A stretch of DNA of 64,000 nt from Metallosphaera tengchongensis (GTDB taxonomy: Archaea > Thermoproteota > Thermoprotei_A > Sulfolobales > Sulfolobaceae), in the NCBI RefSeq assembly GCF_013343295.1, contig NZ_CP049074.1, forward strand, positions 124,001-188,000, written 5' to 3'. The position numbers and the translations under genes were made by a program. Shown here piece by piece: positions 8,797 through 17,330 of this stretch (within the stretch, counting starts at the first letter, position 1; each line of letters opens with the position of its first letter). The notes beneath the pieces are model-generated. The model saw nothing but the letters and a program-made list of their open reading frames with translations, did no database searches and was not told the origin of the DNA.

Positions 8797-10059
8797 ATGC
8801 GTGTCATCGTCATAGGTTCAGGTCATAACGGACTCATAGCTTCATACTACCTCAGAAAGCTAGGTTTGGAAGTTCGCGTCGTCGAGGCGTCAGACAGGAT
8901 CGGTGGAATGACAGAGAGCGTAAAGGTAGGGAATGCGGTCATAAGCAGGGCTTCCTATGTCCTAGGTGTTATGCCAGAGGAGCTCATCTCCGAGTTCTCC
9001 ATACCTATTTTGACCAGCGATATTTTCCAGACCATAGAATATGATGGTAAGCTCGTTCCCTTCCATAGGGACGATGAGAAGAGAAGGAAGAACCTTAAAA
9101 GGGTATTCGATTCGTATGACGAGTTCGAAAGGAAGATAACTAAGATGAAGGATGTCATGAGGAAGTTTACCTTCCTCTCCAGACCGCCAACTGAGGACGA
9201 GGTAATTGAAGTTGCAGAGAAGGAGGGTATCCCAGAGATCCTGAGGGAGACCTCCAGGGAATTTCTGTCCGACTACCTTCCGGCGGAGGTTCACAGATAC
9301 TTCGTTTATCCCTCCATGGAGGACTCCCCGGCATACATGGTTGCCTACTTCTTCAATAAGTGGAGCCTAGTCCCAGGGGGTATGGGCACGGTCTCCGAAG
9401 CGATAGCAGAAAAGGCTAGGGCAATAGGGGTAGATATTTTGACCAATATGAAAGTTGAGAGAGTAATTGAAAGAAATGGTAGGGTGGTGGGAGTAAAGGT
9501 AGGCGATAAGGAGATCAAGGCTGATATTGTGGTCTCGGCTGTAAGTCCGGTCTCCACACTGGCGATGGTAGATTCCCTCAGTCACTTGAGGCTTGATCCA
9601 GGTCATGGTGGTTGGGTCAAATATAACGTCGTCTTCAAGGAAACCCCCAAGATAGAGGAGAGACTGAGACCTTACCTTGAAGGTATAGTAGACCTGGAGA
9701 TAGGGGAGATCGTGATGCCTTCGTATCTGGACTCTAGGAGGGGAGGTCACGTCCTGGAGTTCATGGGAGATAGGGAGGAGGTACTAAGTGCCTTCAGGGG
9801 TGAAATCCTCTATGAAGAGAGAATAGACCCCTCCTTTGCATCTGCCCACTATAACCTACCTGGCGGGAACCTGAACCACTTGCCCATGAGACCTCCCTTC
9901 CTCTTTGACGGGAGACCAGTCAAGGGATGGGGGTATAGAACCCCAGTGAGGGGACTATACCTTACTGGTGCAGGTACCTACCCTGGAGGCCAGGTAACTG
10001 GAATCCCTGGTCGTAACGTTGCGTTGGCTGTTCAGGAGGACATTGGGCAGGGTTTTTAA
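8797..10059 (+). CDS. FAD-dependent phytoene-desaturase-like oxidoreductase
   Basis: The 420-residue protein opens with a dinucleotide-binding fold (VIVIGSGHNGLIASYYL, then VVEASDRIGGMTES). It ends with the FAD-contact stretch GLYLTGAGTYPGGQVTGIPG, typical of the CrtI/PDCR2-like NAD(P)/FAD amine-oxidase superfamily. CrtI enzymes are longer (about 490 residues), so this could be a retinol-saturase or PYROXD2-like relative rather than a true phytoene desaturase. A carotenoid hydratase-like gene lies 0.9 kb downstream on the other strand, which is suggestive of a carotenoid link but not proof. Confidence 0.8.
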   Translation: MRVIVIGSGHNGLIASYYLRKLGLEVRVVEASDRIGGMTESVKVGNAVISRASYVLGVMPEELISEFSIPILTSDIFQTIEYDGKLVPFHRDDEKRRKNLKRVFDSYDEFERKITKMKDVMRKFTFLSRPPTEDEVIEVAEKEGIPEILRETSREFLSDYLPAEVHRYFVYPSMEDSPAYMVAYFFNKWSLVPGGMGTVSEAIAEKARAIGVDILTNMKVERVIERNGRVVGVKVGDKEIKADIVVSAVSPVSTLAMVDSLSHLRLDPGHGGWVKYNVVFKETPKIEERLRPYLEGIVDLEIGEIVMPSYLDSRRGGHVLEFMGDREEVLSAFRGEILYEERIDPSFASAHYNLPGGNLNHLPMRPPFLFDGRPVKGWGYRTPVRGLYLTGAGTYPGGQVTGIPGRNVALAVQEDIGQGF

Positions 10060-10081
10060 TCCTTCAATACATGAGCTCAAT

Positions 10082-10552
10082 ATGGAACAAAAGATCAAGG
10101 AGTGGCTGGAGAACTTGGGAATGAAGGTGTGGACTCCAGAGGGCGCTAGGGAGTTCTTTCATGTAAGCGCGTCCCCAGCTCAAGGTGGTCCAGTCGTAGA
10201 CGTTGTCAAGCCTACAAGCTCCACCCCATTTTACATATTGGGGATGGGTATTGCTGTCCATCAGTCGCATCAGGACTCCCTCAGGAAACTGAGCACCCCT
10301 GAGAGGAAGCAGTTCATAGACGATCTAAAATATTACCTGCTTGAAATGGAGCTAGACGTTGTGTTCCTCCCAGCTAACCAAGAGATTCCACAACTGATTA
10401 ACGTCAGCAAGGTAGTGTACGAGGACGGACTAGACCCCAATGACTTCATTGATACCTACTACGCAGTGAGGAACGGGGGAACCTACGTTATAATGAGGTT
10501 TATCGATAGGTTCGGGTCCACCACGACCAGGACAGACACCAAGTATGGGTGA
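10082..10552 (+). CDS. DUF2299-like protein, first of a tandem pair
   Basis: The 156-residue cytoplasmic protein has a YILGMGIAVHQSHQDSLRKL core and a KVVYEDGLDPNDF segment, matching what I recall of DUF2299 archaeal proteins, whose function is unknown. The next gene is a clear paralogue with the same features in the same order. The ATG at 10082 is chosen because GGTTTTTAATCC at 10049-10060, inside the end of the upstream gene, is a TATA box at the right distance for a leaderless start. A longer frame beginning at 10019 would overlap that gene by 41 bases. Confidence 0.75.
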   Translation: MEQKIKEWLENLGMKVWTPEGAREFFHVSASPAQGGPVVDVVKPTSSTPFYILGMGIAVHQSHQDSLRKLSTPERKQFIDDLKYYLLEMELDVVFLPANQEIPQLINVSKVVYEDGLDPNDFIDTYYAVRNGGTYVIMRFIDRFGSTTTRTDTKYG

Positions 10553-10557
10553 TTTAG

Positions 10558-11016
10558 ATGGAAATCATGAATATATTCAGGTCTTTAGGCTTAAACGTTA
10601 AGGAGATTAGTCAACCCAACGAGTTTATGCACTTTGCCATATCCCCCCAGCAGGGAGGTCCGCAGATGGAGTTGATTAAGCCAAAGAGCGACTCCAAGAT
10701 ATACATTATGGGCATGGCGGTTGGAGTCCACCAATATCATGCCAGTAGGCTGAGAGAAATGGATAAGCCCGACAGGGCAGATTTCTTGAACGAGATGAAG
10801 TATAGACTCCTTAAGATGAAGGTTGACGTGGCTTTCACTCCTCCCAATGATGAGATCCCTCAAGTGATCTTCGTGAGTAGGGTACTTTACGATGACAACC
10901 TCGATCCCAATACGGTCCTAAGAGTTATGTACAAGGTCAGGAACGCAGGCACGCTAGTTATTTTCATGTTTGCTGACAGATTTGGGGTTCCTCAAGGCAG
11001 TATGAAGTTCATGTAG
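10558..11016 (+). CDS. DUF2299-like protein, second of a tandem pair
   Basis: This 152-residue protein is a paralogue of its upstream neighbour: SPQQGGPQMELIKPKS parallels the upstream SPAQGGPVVDVVKPTS, MGMAVGVHQYH parallels MGIAVHQSH, and VLYDDNLDPNTVL parallels VVYEDGLDPNDF. A Shine-Dalgarno GGTGAT lies five bases before the ATG, overlapping the stop of the first copy, so the pair forms a translationally coupled unit and may act as a heterodimer. The function is unknown. The last 63 bases overlap the 3' end of the convergent carotenoid gene, a long overlap that leaves no shared terminator. Confidence 0.75.
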   Translation: MEIMNIFRSLGLNVKEISQPNEFMHFAISPQQGGPQMELIKPKSDSKIYIMGMAVGVHQYHASRLREMDKPDRADFLNEMKYRLLKMKVDVAFTPPNDEIPQVIFVSRVLYDDNLDPNTVLRVMYKVRNAGTLVIFMFADRFGVPQGSMKFM

Positions 11017-11688
11017 AACAAGGAAAGTCACTGTTGAGACAGTTGTGGAGATCAAAGCTGGGTAGACCAGACCTGAGAAGTAGTCCTGTAAAGCCAAGTC
11101 CAGGATTAGTCCGTATACAAACCCAGACGCTCTGATATCGTAGTCACCTATCCCGTAAATTGTTTTCCTTTCGGGCTTCCATAACAGGTAGATGATCATG
11201 GATATTACAAACCAAGAAACGAAGTTCGTGATGGGGACCCCAAAGTACTGACCTGGGGATAACCAGTGCCAGTCAAACCTTGAGAAGAGGGGGTCTACTG
11301 TCAAGTCTACTAACACCATGAGCCAAGAGGAGATGACAGCGTTGTGGGACGGGAGGTATGAGAAGTAAGCCAGGGTAGCCCACAGTAGGGGAATTATGAC
11401 TGGGACGCCCAGGACCTCCATACCTAAACCCCCAGTGTAATAGTACCTACCGAACGGAAACCCAGTATGAACCCCAATGACTTCAAAGAGGAACCCTATG
11501 ACAAACGCAGTCATTAAGAACCTGATTGATCTCCAATGGAGGGTAACGTAGGAGTGTACTAGGTACAAGGCGACTAGGACTAGGATGGGCAGTCCCAGAT
11601 TGAAACCTGGTAAGTTCGTCAGTTGGGGTAAAGTAGCTAGGAAAAGGTAAAATAGATAGAGGTAGCTAACAGCCCATTTCTTATCCAT
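10954..11688 (-). CDS. Carotenoid biosynthesis membrane protein (CruF / bisanhydrobacterioruberin hydratase-like)
   Basis: The 244-residue protein has about seven membrane segments and the DUF422 signature: FEVIGVHTGFPFGRYYYT, then LGVPVIIPLLWATLAYF, then a VDPLF block. Characterised relatives hydrate the ends of C50 or C40 carotenoids (CruF, haloarchaeal bisanhydrobacterioruberin hydratase). In Sulfolobales the likely role is in synthesis of a hydroxylated carotenoid in the membrane. No other unambiguous carotenoid gene is adjacent, apart from the CrtI-like FAD enzyme at 8797. Confidence 0.82.
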   Translation of the reverse strand: MDKKWAVSYLYLFYLFLATLPQLTNLPGFNLGLPILVLVALYLVHSYVTLHWRSIRFLMTAFVIGFLFEVIGVHTGFPFGRYYYTGGLGMEVLGVPVIIPLLWATLAYFSYLPSHNAVISSWLMVLVDLTVDPLFSRFDWHWLSPGQYFGVPITNFVSWFVISMIIYLLWKPERKTIYGIGDYDIRASGFVYGLILDLALQDYFSGLVYPALISTTVSTVTFLVLHELHTALRNPKSVSKHENN

Positions 11689-11795
11689 ACCTTAAACAAG
11701 GTGTAGGGGCAAATAAATACTGTTTAAAGTGAGAAAATAAGGAATGACCTTTCCCCTTAGGGAGGGGAAGTAGTCAGCGACTCCTAGAGCCCGTC

Positions 11796-12995
11796 CTATA
11801 ACTTGCTATCACTCTGTTGTCTCATCTCCCTGGGTTTGCTCCCCCCTTGTCCTCCCCTTAGAAGTGCGAAATAAGTTATCCCACCAAGGAGTTGCACAAA
11901 ACCCCCTATTTCAAGGGGTAAGTCCACTCCAAACTCCATTATGTAACCGCTCAACCCTGAGCTCGTCTGGGAAAGCCTCGTGGCTACTCCTTGCAGGCTC
12001 GACGCTGTACCGAAGTCCTCCTCGGAGATGCCTCTGACGTTAACTGCAGTTCTATTGGGCATCCCGAGACCGGCGTTCAACCCTCTAACAATGTAAAGTA
12101 CGCTGGCTAGAACTAAGAATGGAGAGAGAGCCATCCCCATCAGGAGAACTCCGTTAATAATCCTCGTCATGGAGGCTAGTTTTAACGGACTTCCCTTAGT
12201 TAAGGTCGCTAGATATGACCCTAGGGCAGTACTTACGGAAGCCAAAGAGAAGGTAATCCCTATAACTAAGGGAGTGGCGTGGAACCTCAAGCTAAACCAA
12301 AGAGGCAATAACGGTATGGCTAGACCTATACCGGCACCCGAAAGGACGTTGGAAGCTATAACCTTAGAGATGTAGTTTAAACTACTCCTCTTCATGAACC
12401 TTGTGCTCTTTTTCTCACCCCTCTTTTCCTCAACTCGGAGCACGAAGAGCGAAGACGCCAGGAGGAGCAGGGAGGCCACTCCAAACAGAAACCTATAGTC
12501 GTTCAGGTTTCCAAAGGGGAGGTAGTCGTGAAACGCCAGGAGGAGCCCTCCTCCCATGCCTGAAAGAGCAGCCACTGAGGTGAGTTTCCCCATCTTTTCA
12601 ACCCTCTCCTCTTCCCCCCTCCAATTCCTAGCAACTATGGCTGTGAGGCCTGGAGAGAACGCGCCCCTAGCTCCTCCGGCCGTACCCCCTAAACCTGTAA
12701 CTATCATTGATGGTATTACTATCAATAGGTCCCTAGTGGAAACTAAGAGGGCTAAACCCAACGCAGGGATTAGATCCCCTAGGATTAGGGATTTCTTATA
12801 CCCGACCCTATCGCCCAACATACCTAGCCCTAAGCTGAACCCAGCGATGTACGCGGTCATTCCAAGGAACACTAGACCTATTAGAGCTGGTGGGAGGCCC
12901 AACGCTGAAAGGTAAAGAGAACTGGATACGGTGACGAACATAATGCCGACGCTTCTGGTAGCCCTGGAAAGGAGAAGCCAATTGAACTTATCCAA
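11796..12995 (-). CDS. MFS transporter
   Basis: The 399-residue protein has 12 predicted membrane segments in two halves. The first cytoplasmic loop GMLGDRVGYKKSL is the classical MFS motif A between segments 2 and 3. It starts 19 bases after the stop of the fumarylacetoacetase-like gene on the same strand, so the two are probably one operon and the carrier may import the substrate (or export the product) of that enzyme. The identity of that compound is unknown. Confidence 0.85.
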   Translation of the reverse strand: MDKFNWLLLSRATRSVGIMFVTVSSSLYLSALGLPPALIGLVFLGMTAYIAGFSLGLGMLGDRVGYKKSLILGDLIPALGLALLVSTRDLLIVIPSMIVTGLGGTAGGARGAFSPGLTAIVARNWRGEEERVEKMGKLTSVAALSGMGGGLLLAFHDYLPFGNLNDYRFLFGVASLLLLASSLFVLRVEEKRGEKKSTRFMKRSSLNYISKVIASNVLSGAGIGLAIPLLPLWFSLRFHATPLVIGITFSLASVSTALGSYLATLTKGSPLKLASMTRIINGVLLMGMALSPFLVLASVLYIVRGLNAGLGMPNRTAVNVRGISEEDFGTASSLQGVATRLSQTSSGLSGYIMEFGVDLPLEIGGFVQLLGGITYFALLRGGQGGSKPREMRQQSDSKL

Positions 12996-13014
12996 AAGTT
13001 TTCCCCAGGTACAC

Positions 13015-13920
13015 CTACTCCTCCACGACCCTGTTCCTTATGGTTCCCACTCCCTCAACGGTCGCCTCCATTACGTCACCGACCTTTAGGAATTTTCCCT
13101 TTGCGTACCCAACACCCGGAGGGGTACCCGTGGAAATTATATCTCCAGGTACTAGTGTTATGCCCATGGAAGCCCAGCTAACGAGCTCTTCAACCTTAAA
13201 TATTAGGTCCCTAGTATTACCCCTCTGTTCCTCAAATCCGTTTACCTTCAATGACATGGATAAGGAGTTGGGATCCTGGACCTCATCCTTAGTTACGACC
13301 ACCGGCCCTACGGGCGTGGAGCGGTCCATGGCCTTTCCCCACACCCAATTTTGACCGTAGGGGTTGAGAACTTTAGGCCACCCCTCTGGAAATTGCCAGT
13401 CCCTAGCTGAGACGTCGTTCAACACCGTGAACCCAAAGACGTAATCTAGGGCTCTCCTAACGTCTATGTACTCTCCGGGTTTACCTATTACTATCCCTAG
13501 CTCAACTTCCCAATCAAGCTTGTTAACTATTTTATGTTTGACCACAGGCTTCTCATGGCCCACTAGGGAGCTAGCGAACTTGGTGAAGAAGTAAGGCTTT
13601 GACGGTGGGGGCGTTGAGACCTCCTGTCCGTGAGCTCGGTAATTTACAGCAGGGCAGAGAACCTTGTCCGGTGATGTTATCGGTGGTTGCCAGTCTATCT
13701 CACCCAGTTCGGCCTCCAAAGGCCACTCCGCTTCCAGCTCCTTGGCAACCTCCAAGGCTGGCTTCCCTAGGGAAATCAGCTTCTTTAGGTCTAGGAGAAA
13801 CCCTGGGGACTCCACAGTTTCGTAAAGTTTCCTGTACGCTTCATATAGGTCCAGGGCCTTACCGTCCTTCAGAACACCTACCCTCTCAAGTCCTCCTTTC
13901 TTAAAGGTGAAAAACTTCAT
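13015..13920 (-). CDS. Fumarylacetoacetate hydrolase (FAH) superfamily enzyme
   Basis: The 301-residue protein has an N-terminal domain followed by the FAH core. The metal site residues are visible in DWEVELGIVIGK (ExE) and FTVLNDVSARDWQ, and the end of the core reads GDIISTGTPPGVG. Family members cleave or dehydrate 2-keto acids; in Sulfolobales one relative is 2-keto-3-deoxy-D-arabinonate dehydratase, while others are acylpyruvases. The sequence alone does not choose between them. An MFS gene follows after 19 bases, pointing to an uptake-plus-catabolism pair. Confidence 0.85.
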   Translation of the reverse strand: MKFFTFKKGGLERVGVLKDGKALDLYEAYRKLYETVESPGFLLDLKKLISLGKPALEVAKELEAEWPLEAELGEIDWQPPITSPDKVLCPAVNYRAHGQEVSTPPPSKPYFFTKFASSLVGHEKPVVKHKIVNKLDWEVELGIVIGKPGEYIDVRRALDYVFGFTVLNDVSARDWQFPEGWPKVLNPYGQNWVWGKAMDRSTPVGPVVVTKDEVQDPNSLSMSLKVNGFEEQRGNTRDLIFKVEELVSWASMGITLVPGDIISTGTPPGVGYAKGKFLKVGDVMEATVEGVGTIRNRVVEE

Positions 13921-13952
13921 GGTCTAAATATAAGATATAAAAGGAAAAAAGT

Positions 13953-14294
13953 TTACCTTGCGACTTCCATTAACGTCTTAAATATATCGTTAAAGTCGGC
14001 CTCAGCCATCTTTACGAAAACTCCGTAGTGTCCCATAACGCATACGGCGTAGTCGCCAGCAGCCACCGCCCAACCATGGAACGGGGTCCATTTCATTCCC
14101 GTAAGTTTAGTGAAACCTTCAGCCTGCATTTTTCCCATCATCGTGTTCGCAGCCACCATCATGGCTACCATCTCAGCTATATCCTTGGGGATGTTGCCCT
14201 TGTATTCAACCACTTTGCCCTCCATAGAATACTTACCTGCTGCTACAGCTCCTTTTAATTTCATGAGACGGTCTAACTTCGCGGATTCGGACAT
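13953..14294 (-). CDS. DUF2173 (roadblock-like) small protein
   Basis: The 113-residue protein matches the DUF2173 family as I recall it: LDRLMKLKGAVAAGKYS at the start, a Met-rich centre (EMVAMMVAANTMMGKMQAE), then KWTPFHGWAVAAGDYAVC. Family members occur in acidophiles and thermophiles and their role is unknown; a roadblock/LC7-like fold is a possibility. It is monocistronic, 33 bases before the FAH gene, and its AT-rich upstream region contains several TATA-like stretches. Confidence 0.75.
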   Translation of the reverse strand: MSESAKLDRLMKLKGAVAAGKYSMEGKVVEYKGNIPKDIAEMVAMMVAANTMMGKMQAEGFTKLTGMKWTPFHGWAVAAGDYAVCVMGHYGVFVKMAEADFNDIFKTLMEVAR

Positions 14295-14587
14295 GTTTAT
14301 CTACTTAATATTATATCAATCATATATATAAGTTTAATGATTAAACATTTCAAAAAATGCGATTTGCGAAAATTAAACTATAAAAGGGTAGAAGGGTAGT
14401 CAAAACCATATGTTTAGCTTTAACGGGGTTTAATGGAAGAGGTTTCTAGCGATATATTTAAATAATACAAAATTCTCAAAAGATTGATTTTCTGTACCAA
14501 ATATGTTCAGATTTCCTCCTAGGCCTGAGGGGATGGGTTTTCTTTTTCGTTTACAAGGTCAGGACTAGACCCTAGTTCGTCTTGTAA

Positions 14588-14773
14588 TTACACCAGCTTA
14601 GCGTTGCAATATAGACAAGTCTCTCTGGAAGCCGGGTTTGACCTAGCGCACTTTGGACATATCTTCACCGGCAAGGAGGTGAACCTTGAGGGCAGTGTAG
14701 ACCCGCACTTTCTACAGTTGGTGAGGACGTCAGGGTTCATCTCCCCACAGACGCTGCACCTTAGTTTTCCCAT
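14588..14773 (-). CDS. Double zinc-ribbon mini-protein
   Basis: The 61-residue protein contains two CxxC...CxxC ribbons: CSVCGEMN with CRKCG (residues about 6-23), and CPKCARSN with CLYCNAK (about 39-58). Such archaeal proteins often bind RNA, ribosomes or other proteins, but no partner is shown here. It lies alone between DUF2173 and the GMP synthase subunit, divergent from the latter. Confidence 0.75.
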   Translation of the reverse strand: MGKLRCSVCGEMNPDVLTNCRKCGSTLPSRFTSLPVKICPKCARSNPASRETCLYCNAKLV

Positions 14774-14903
14774 CTAAGAATTTTCGTTGTTTTAATTTAA
14801 AAGTCTAATCTTAATATTTCAAAAGAAGTTAGGCACTAAATAAGGGTAACAGGGAGTAACGTATCTTTGTAAGGTTTTTAAGCCAAAGGGCTTTTCTGTA
14901 GTT

Positions 14904-15470
14904 GTGAGAGTAGGACTCATTTACTTTGGCGGTCAGTATAACCACCTTATACTCAAGAACGTAAAGTACCTTGGAGGAAACATAGAGACCATAGACCCGT
15001 CGCTACCTGTGGAGAAGGTAAAGTCCTTTGATTGCCTCATATTCAGTGGTGGTCCTCAGTCGGTAAAGGAGGAGATCCACAGGATGGGCAACTCTCCACT
15101 TTACGTGAGGGAAATTCACGTCCCTAAATTGGGGATTTGTCTAGGTCATCAACTTATTGCATACGTTTCTGGGGGATTGGTTGAGAGGGCTGAAAGTCCT
15201 GAGTTCGGTCTAGTTAAAATAATGGTCGATGATAACGATACCATCCTGAATGGAGTTCCAAAGGAGTTCAACGCATGGGAGAGTCATAATGATGAGGTTA
15301 AGTCACCTCCTCCCGGTTTCAGGGTCTTAGCTAGGAGCGAAACCACCAGGGTTCAGTCCATGGTGAACTCGGACAACACCACGTTCACAGTCCAATTTCA
15401 CCCTGAGGTGAAACATACGGAGCACGGGGTACAGATACTTAAAAACTTCCTTGAGGTATGTAAGAAGTAG
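14904..15470 (+). CDS. guaAA: GMP synthase glutamine amidotransferase subunit
   Basis: The 188-residue class I glutamine amidotransferase is the length of archaeal two-subunit GMP synthase subunit A. The nucleophile lies in GICLGHQ at about residues 79-85, the His and Glu of the triad in [11 protein letters not shown] near the C-terminus, and FSGGPQSV forms the oxyanion loop. It supplies ammonia to the GuaAB ATP-pyrophosphatase for XMP to GMP, and guaAB is not in this window. GTG at 14904 is chosen because the TATA box GTTTTTAAG near 14877 predicts a leaderless start there. Confidence 0.9.
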   Translation: MRVGLIYFGGQYNHLILKNVKYLGGNIETIDPSLPVEKVKSFDCLIFSGGPQSVKEEIHRMGNSPLYVREIHVPKLGICLGHQLIAYVSGGLVERAESPEFGLVKIMVDDNDTILNGVPKEFNAWESHNDEVKSPPPGFRVLARSETTRVQSMVNSDNTTFTVQFHPEVKHTEHGVQILKNFLEVCKK

Positions 15471-15514
15471 ATGAAGAACAGCGGATCAACTGAGGTGACA
15501 TCATCACGTATTGG

Positions 15515-15988
15515 GTGAGGAAAGGTAGAATTGGCGGATCCCACTTACCATCTCACGTGGAGGAAATTATGGAGTGGAGAAGGAGTGGGGTCAATAAGGT
15601 ATTGATATTGGCTGAAGACTGGGAAATAGAGGAGAACTGGGGTAACGCGGGTTACTACTATGCTCAATTATCAGATAACGGCATGAAGTACCTCCATGTC
15701 CCCATCCCTGACGGATACGGCCCTTCCCTTGAGGGGTTTCGGGAGATCGTGAGCTGGTTAGATAGTGGGTCTAATCTTGTTCATTGTGTCGGAGGTATTG
15801 GGAGGACTGGGACAGTGATAGCAGGATACCTCATGGTGAGGGAGGGTCTGAGCTTAAACGATGCAGTGGAAGAGGTGAGGTCCTACAGGCCTGGAGCCGT
15901 GCAGACCATGCAACAGTTCTCCTTTCTAATGGAGCTAGCCAATAGGAGGTCTGAAGTTTTGAAGAGTAAGACAGAGGGAATGGACTGA
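15515..15988 (+). CDS. Small dual-specificity-type protein tyrosine phosphatase
   Basis: The 157-residue protein contains the CX5R active-site loop in VHCVGGIGRTGT (Cys near residue 91) and a general-acid Asp in PIPDGYGP. It resembles the crystallised Sulfolobus solfataricus PTP, including a PGAVQTMQQ segment. It hydrolyses phosphotyrosine and possibly phosphoserine in the cytoplasm. GTG 15515 is the first canonical start, but the frame is open upstream and encodes YW before it, matching the N-terminus I remember for the S. solfataricus enzyme; ACG at 15506 sits where its Met would be, 7 bases after a GAGGTGA Shine-Dalgarno. It follows guaAA by about 40 bases. Confidence 0.88.
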   Translation: MRKGRIGGSHLPSHVEEIMEWRRSGVNKVLILAEDWEIEENWGNAGYYYAQLSDNGMKYLHVPIPDGYGPSLEGFREIVSWLDSGSNLVHCVGGIGRTGTVIAGYLMVREGLSLNDAVEEVRSYRPGAVQTMQQFSFLMELANRRSEVLKSKTEGMD

Positions 15989-16216
15989 CTCTAGCTAGAG
16001 GGCGTGGGGGAACACGAGGATCCATAGTTTGGTGGAAGGGATCATGACTACTCTTTGTCATAAAACTTGACGTATAACCCGTTCACGAGAGAAAACGAGT
16101 TCTAGCACAAGGGAACCAACGGAACCCTATACCCCGTTTCCTCAGGATGAGTCTGTTCTACACTAGTTCGTGTCAGAAGCCAAATAACTTGAATAAAGCA
16201 TAAGAAGTTGAACCTT

Positions 16217-16810
16217 ATGGAAAAACAAGACTTCCTATACGACTTTCTGATCCTTCTTCAGAGACTTGTAGCGAAGCAAGTCAAGTTTCAAAGGTTAGGC
16301 AATGTGAAAAGAGTGTGCGCTGTGGACGTAGCTTACAAAGGGAACACGGGAATTGCTGTAGCTGTCTGTGACGGTGATGAAAAGGAGGTACATAAGGTCA
16401 CAGGAAAAGTGTCGTTCCCCTATATACCTGGTCTACTTTTCATAAGGGAAGCTCCTATAATGTTAAAGGCGTTGGAAGGAACACATCCAGAATTACTTCT
16501 GGTTGACGGGCATGGTATAGCTCACCCTAGGAGGAGTGGAATAGCAACAGTCCTGGGAGTGCTACTCGAAGTTCCCACTATAGGTATAGCAAAATCCAGG
16601 TTGGTGGGAGATATAGTAGAGGAGAACGGTGTGAAATATCTAGTTATTCAAGGGGAAAGGGTAGGGGTGAAACAGGGGAAGTACTACTTCAGTCCAGGTA
16701 ACCTAGTTACGTTAGAGGACGTAGTCCAGTTCAGTAGATCAGGGTACCCCGAACTCTTAAGGGAAGCGGACAAGTTAAGTAAGGAGTACAGGAGGGAGTT
16801 AGAGCCCTAA
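16217..16810 (+). CDS. nfi: Endonuclease V
   Basis: The protein of about 197 residues shows the endonuclease V landmarks: CAVDVAYKG (catalytic Asp), FPYIPGLLFIREAP, VDGHGIAHPRRSGIA (second metal-site Asp) and PTIGIAKSRL. The enzyme nicks DNA on the 3' side of deaminated bases, chiefly inosine, which matters in a hot acidic habitat. I choose the ATG at 16217 over the in-frame TTG at 16208 because a weak AT-rich box near 16187 predicts a start site close to 16213. The gene is monocistronic. Confidence 0.9.
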   Translation: MEKQDFLYDFLILLQRLVAKQVKFQRLGNVKRVCAVDVAYKGNTGIAVAVCDGDEKEVHKVTGKVSFPYIPGLLFIREAPIMLKALEGTHPELLLVDGHGIAHPRRSGIATVLGVLLEVPTIGIAKSRLVGDIVEENGVKYLVIQGERVGVKQGKYYFSPGNLVTLEDVVQFSRSGYPELLREADKLSKEYRRELEP

Positions 16811-16922
16811 ACTTTAACCTACTCCACGGAGGCAACTTCAGTAAAACCCTCATCGTCACCTGTCAGCCGGGCAAGTTGTCATCCCAAAATGATATAAAGG
16901 AAATGGGCTATTAAAATTAATA

Positions 16923-17330
16923 ATGAGAAGAGTTTTAAGGATTCCTAGGTTCACCAAGGAAGGAAAACCAAAAGTACTGGAACTCCTCGTTGACTCACCT
17001 ATAGTGAACGATAAGGGGTTCGCCCAGGAAGGGAAGCTACTTCTAGTTATAGACGATGGAGCCAAGAGGGTTGGATTCCAGTTAAGCACTGCTGAGGCAG
17101 CCCTGTTGCATCAGAGGCTGAGCTACATTTTAAACGAGTCGGCAAAGGAGTACATGGAAGCTGAGGAAAAAACCAGAAAAAGCTATGAGTCCTCTAAAGC
17201 TGGTTCTAAAAGGGGAAGGACCGAACGTGAATTTGAAGATAGCTCAGAGGGTAAAGAGGAGGATATAGGGCCAGACGATAGCGAGATTCCTGAAGATTAC
17301 CTTGACGAACTGAACTCTGATAAATTGTAG
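16923..17330 (+). CDS. Hypothetical basic-acidic protein with disordered C-terminal tail
   Basis: The 135-residue protein has a folded N-terminal half (about 1-75) containing FTKEGKPKVLELLVDSP and LLVIDDGAKRVGFQLSTAEA. It is followed by a helical, highly charged linker and an acidic tail ending in SEIPEDYLDELN. I do not recognise the family. A short acidic tail of this kind is often a protein-interaction segment. ATATAAAGG near 16895 suits a leaderless ATG at 16923. Its last 125 bases overlap, antisense, the coding end of the PNGase-like gene. Confidence 0.65.
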   Translation: MRRVLRIPRFTKEGKPKVLELLVDSPIVNDKGFAQEGKLLLVIDDGAKRVGFQLSTAEAALLHQRLSYILNESAKEYMEAEEKTRKSYESSKAGSKRGRTEREFEDSSEGKEEDIGPDDSEIPEDYLDELNSDKL

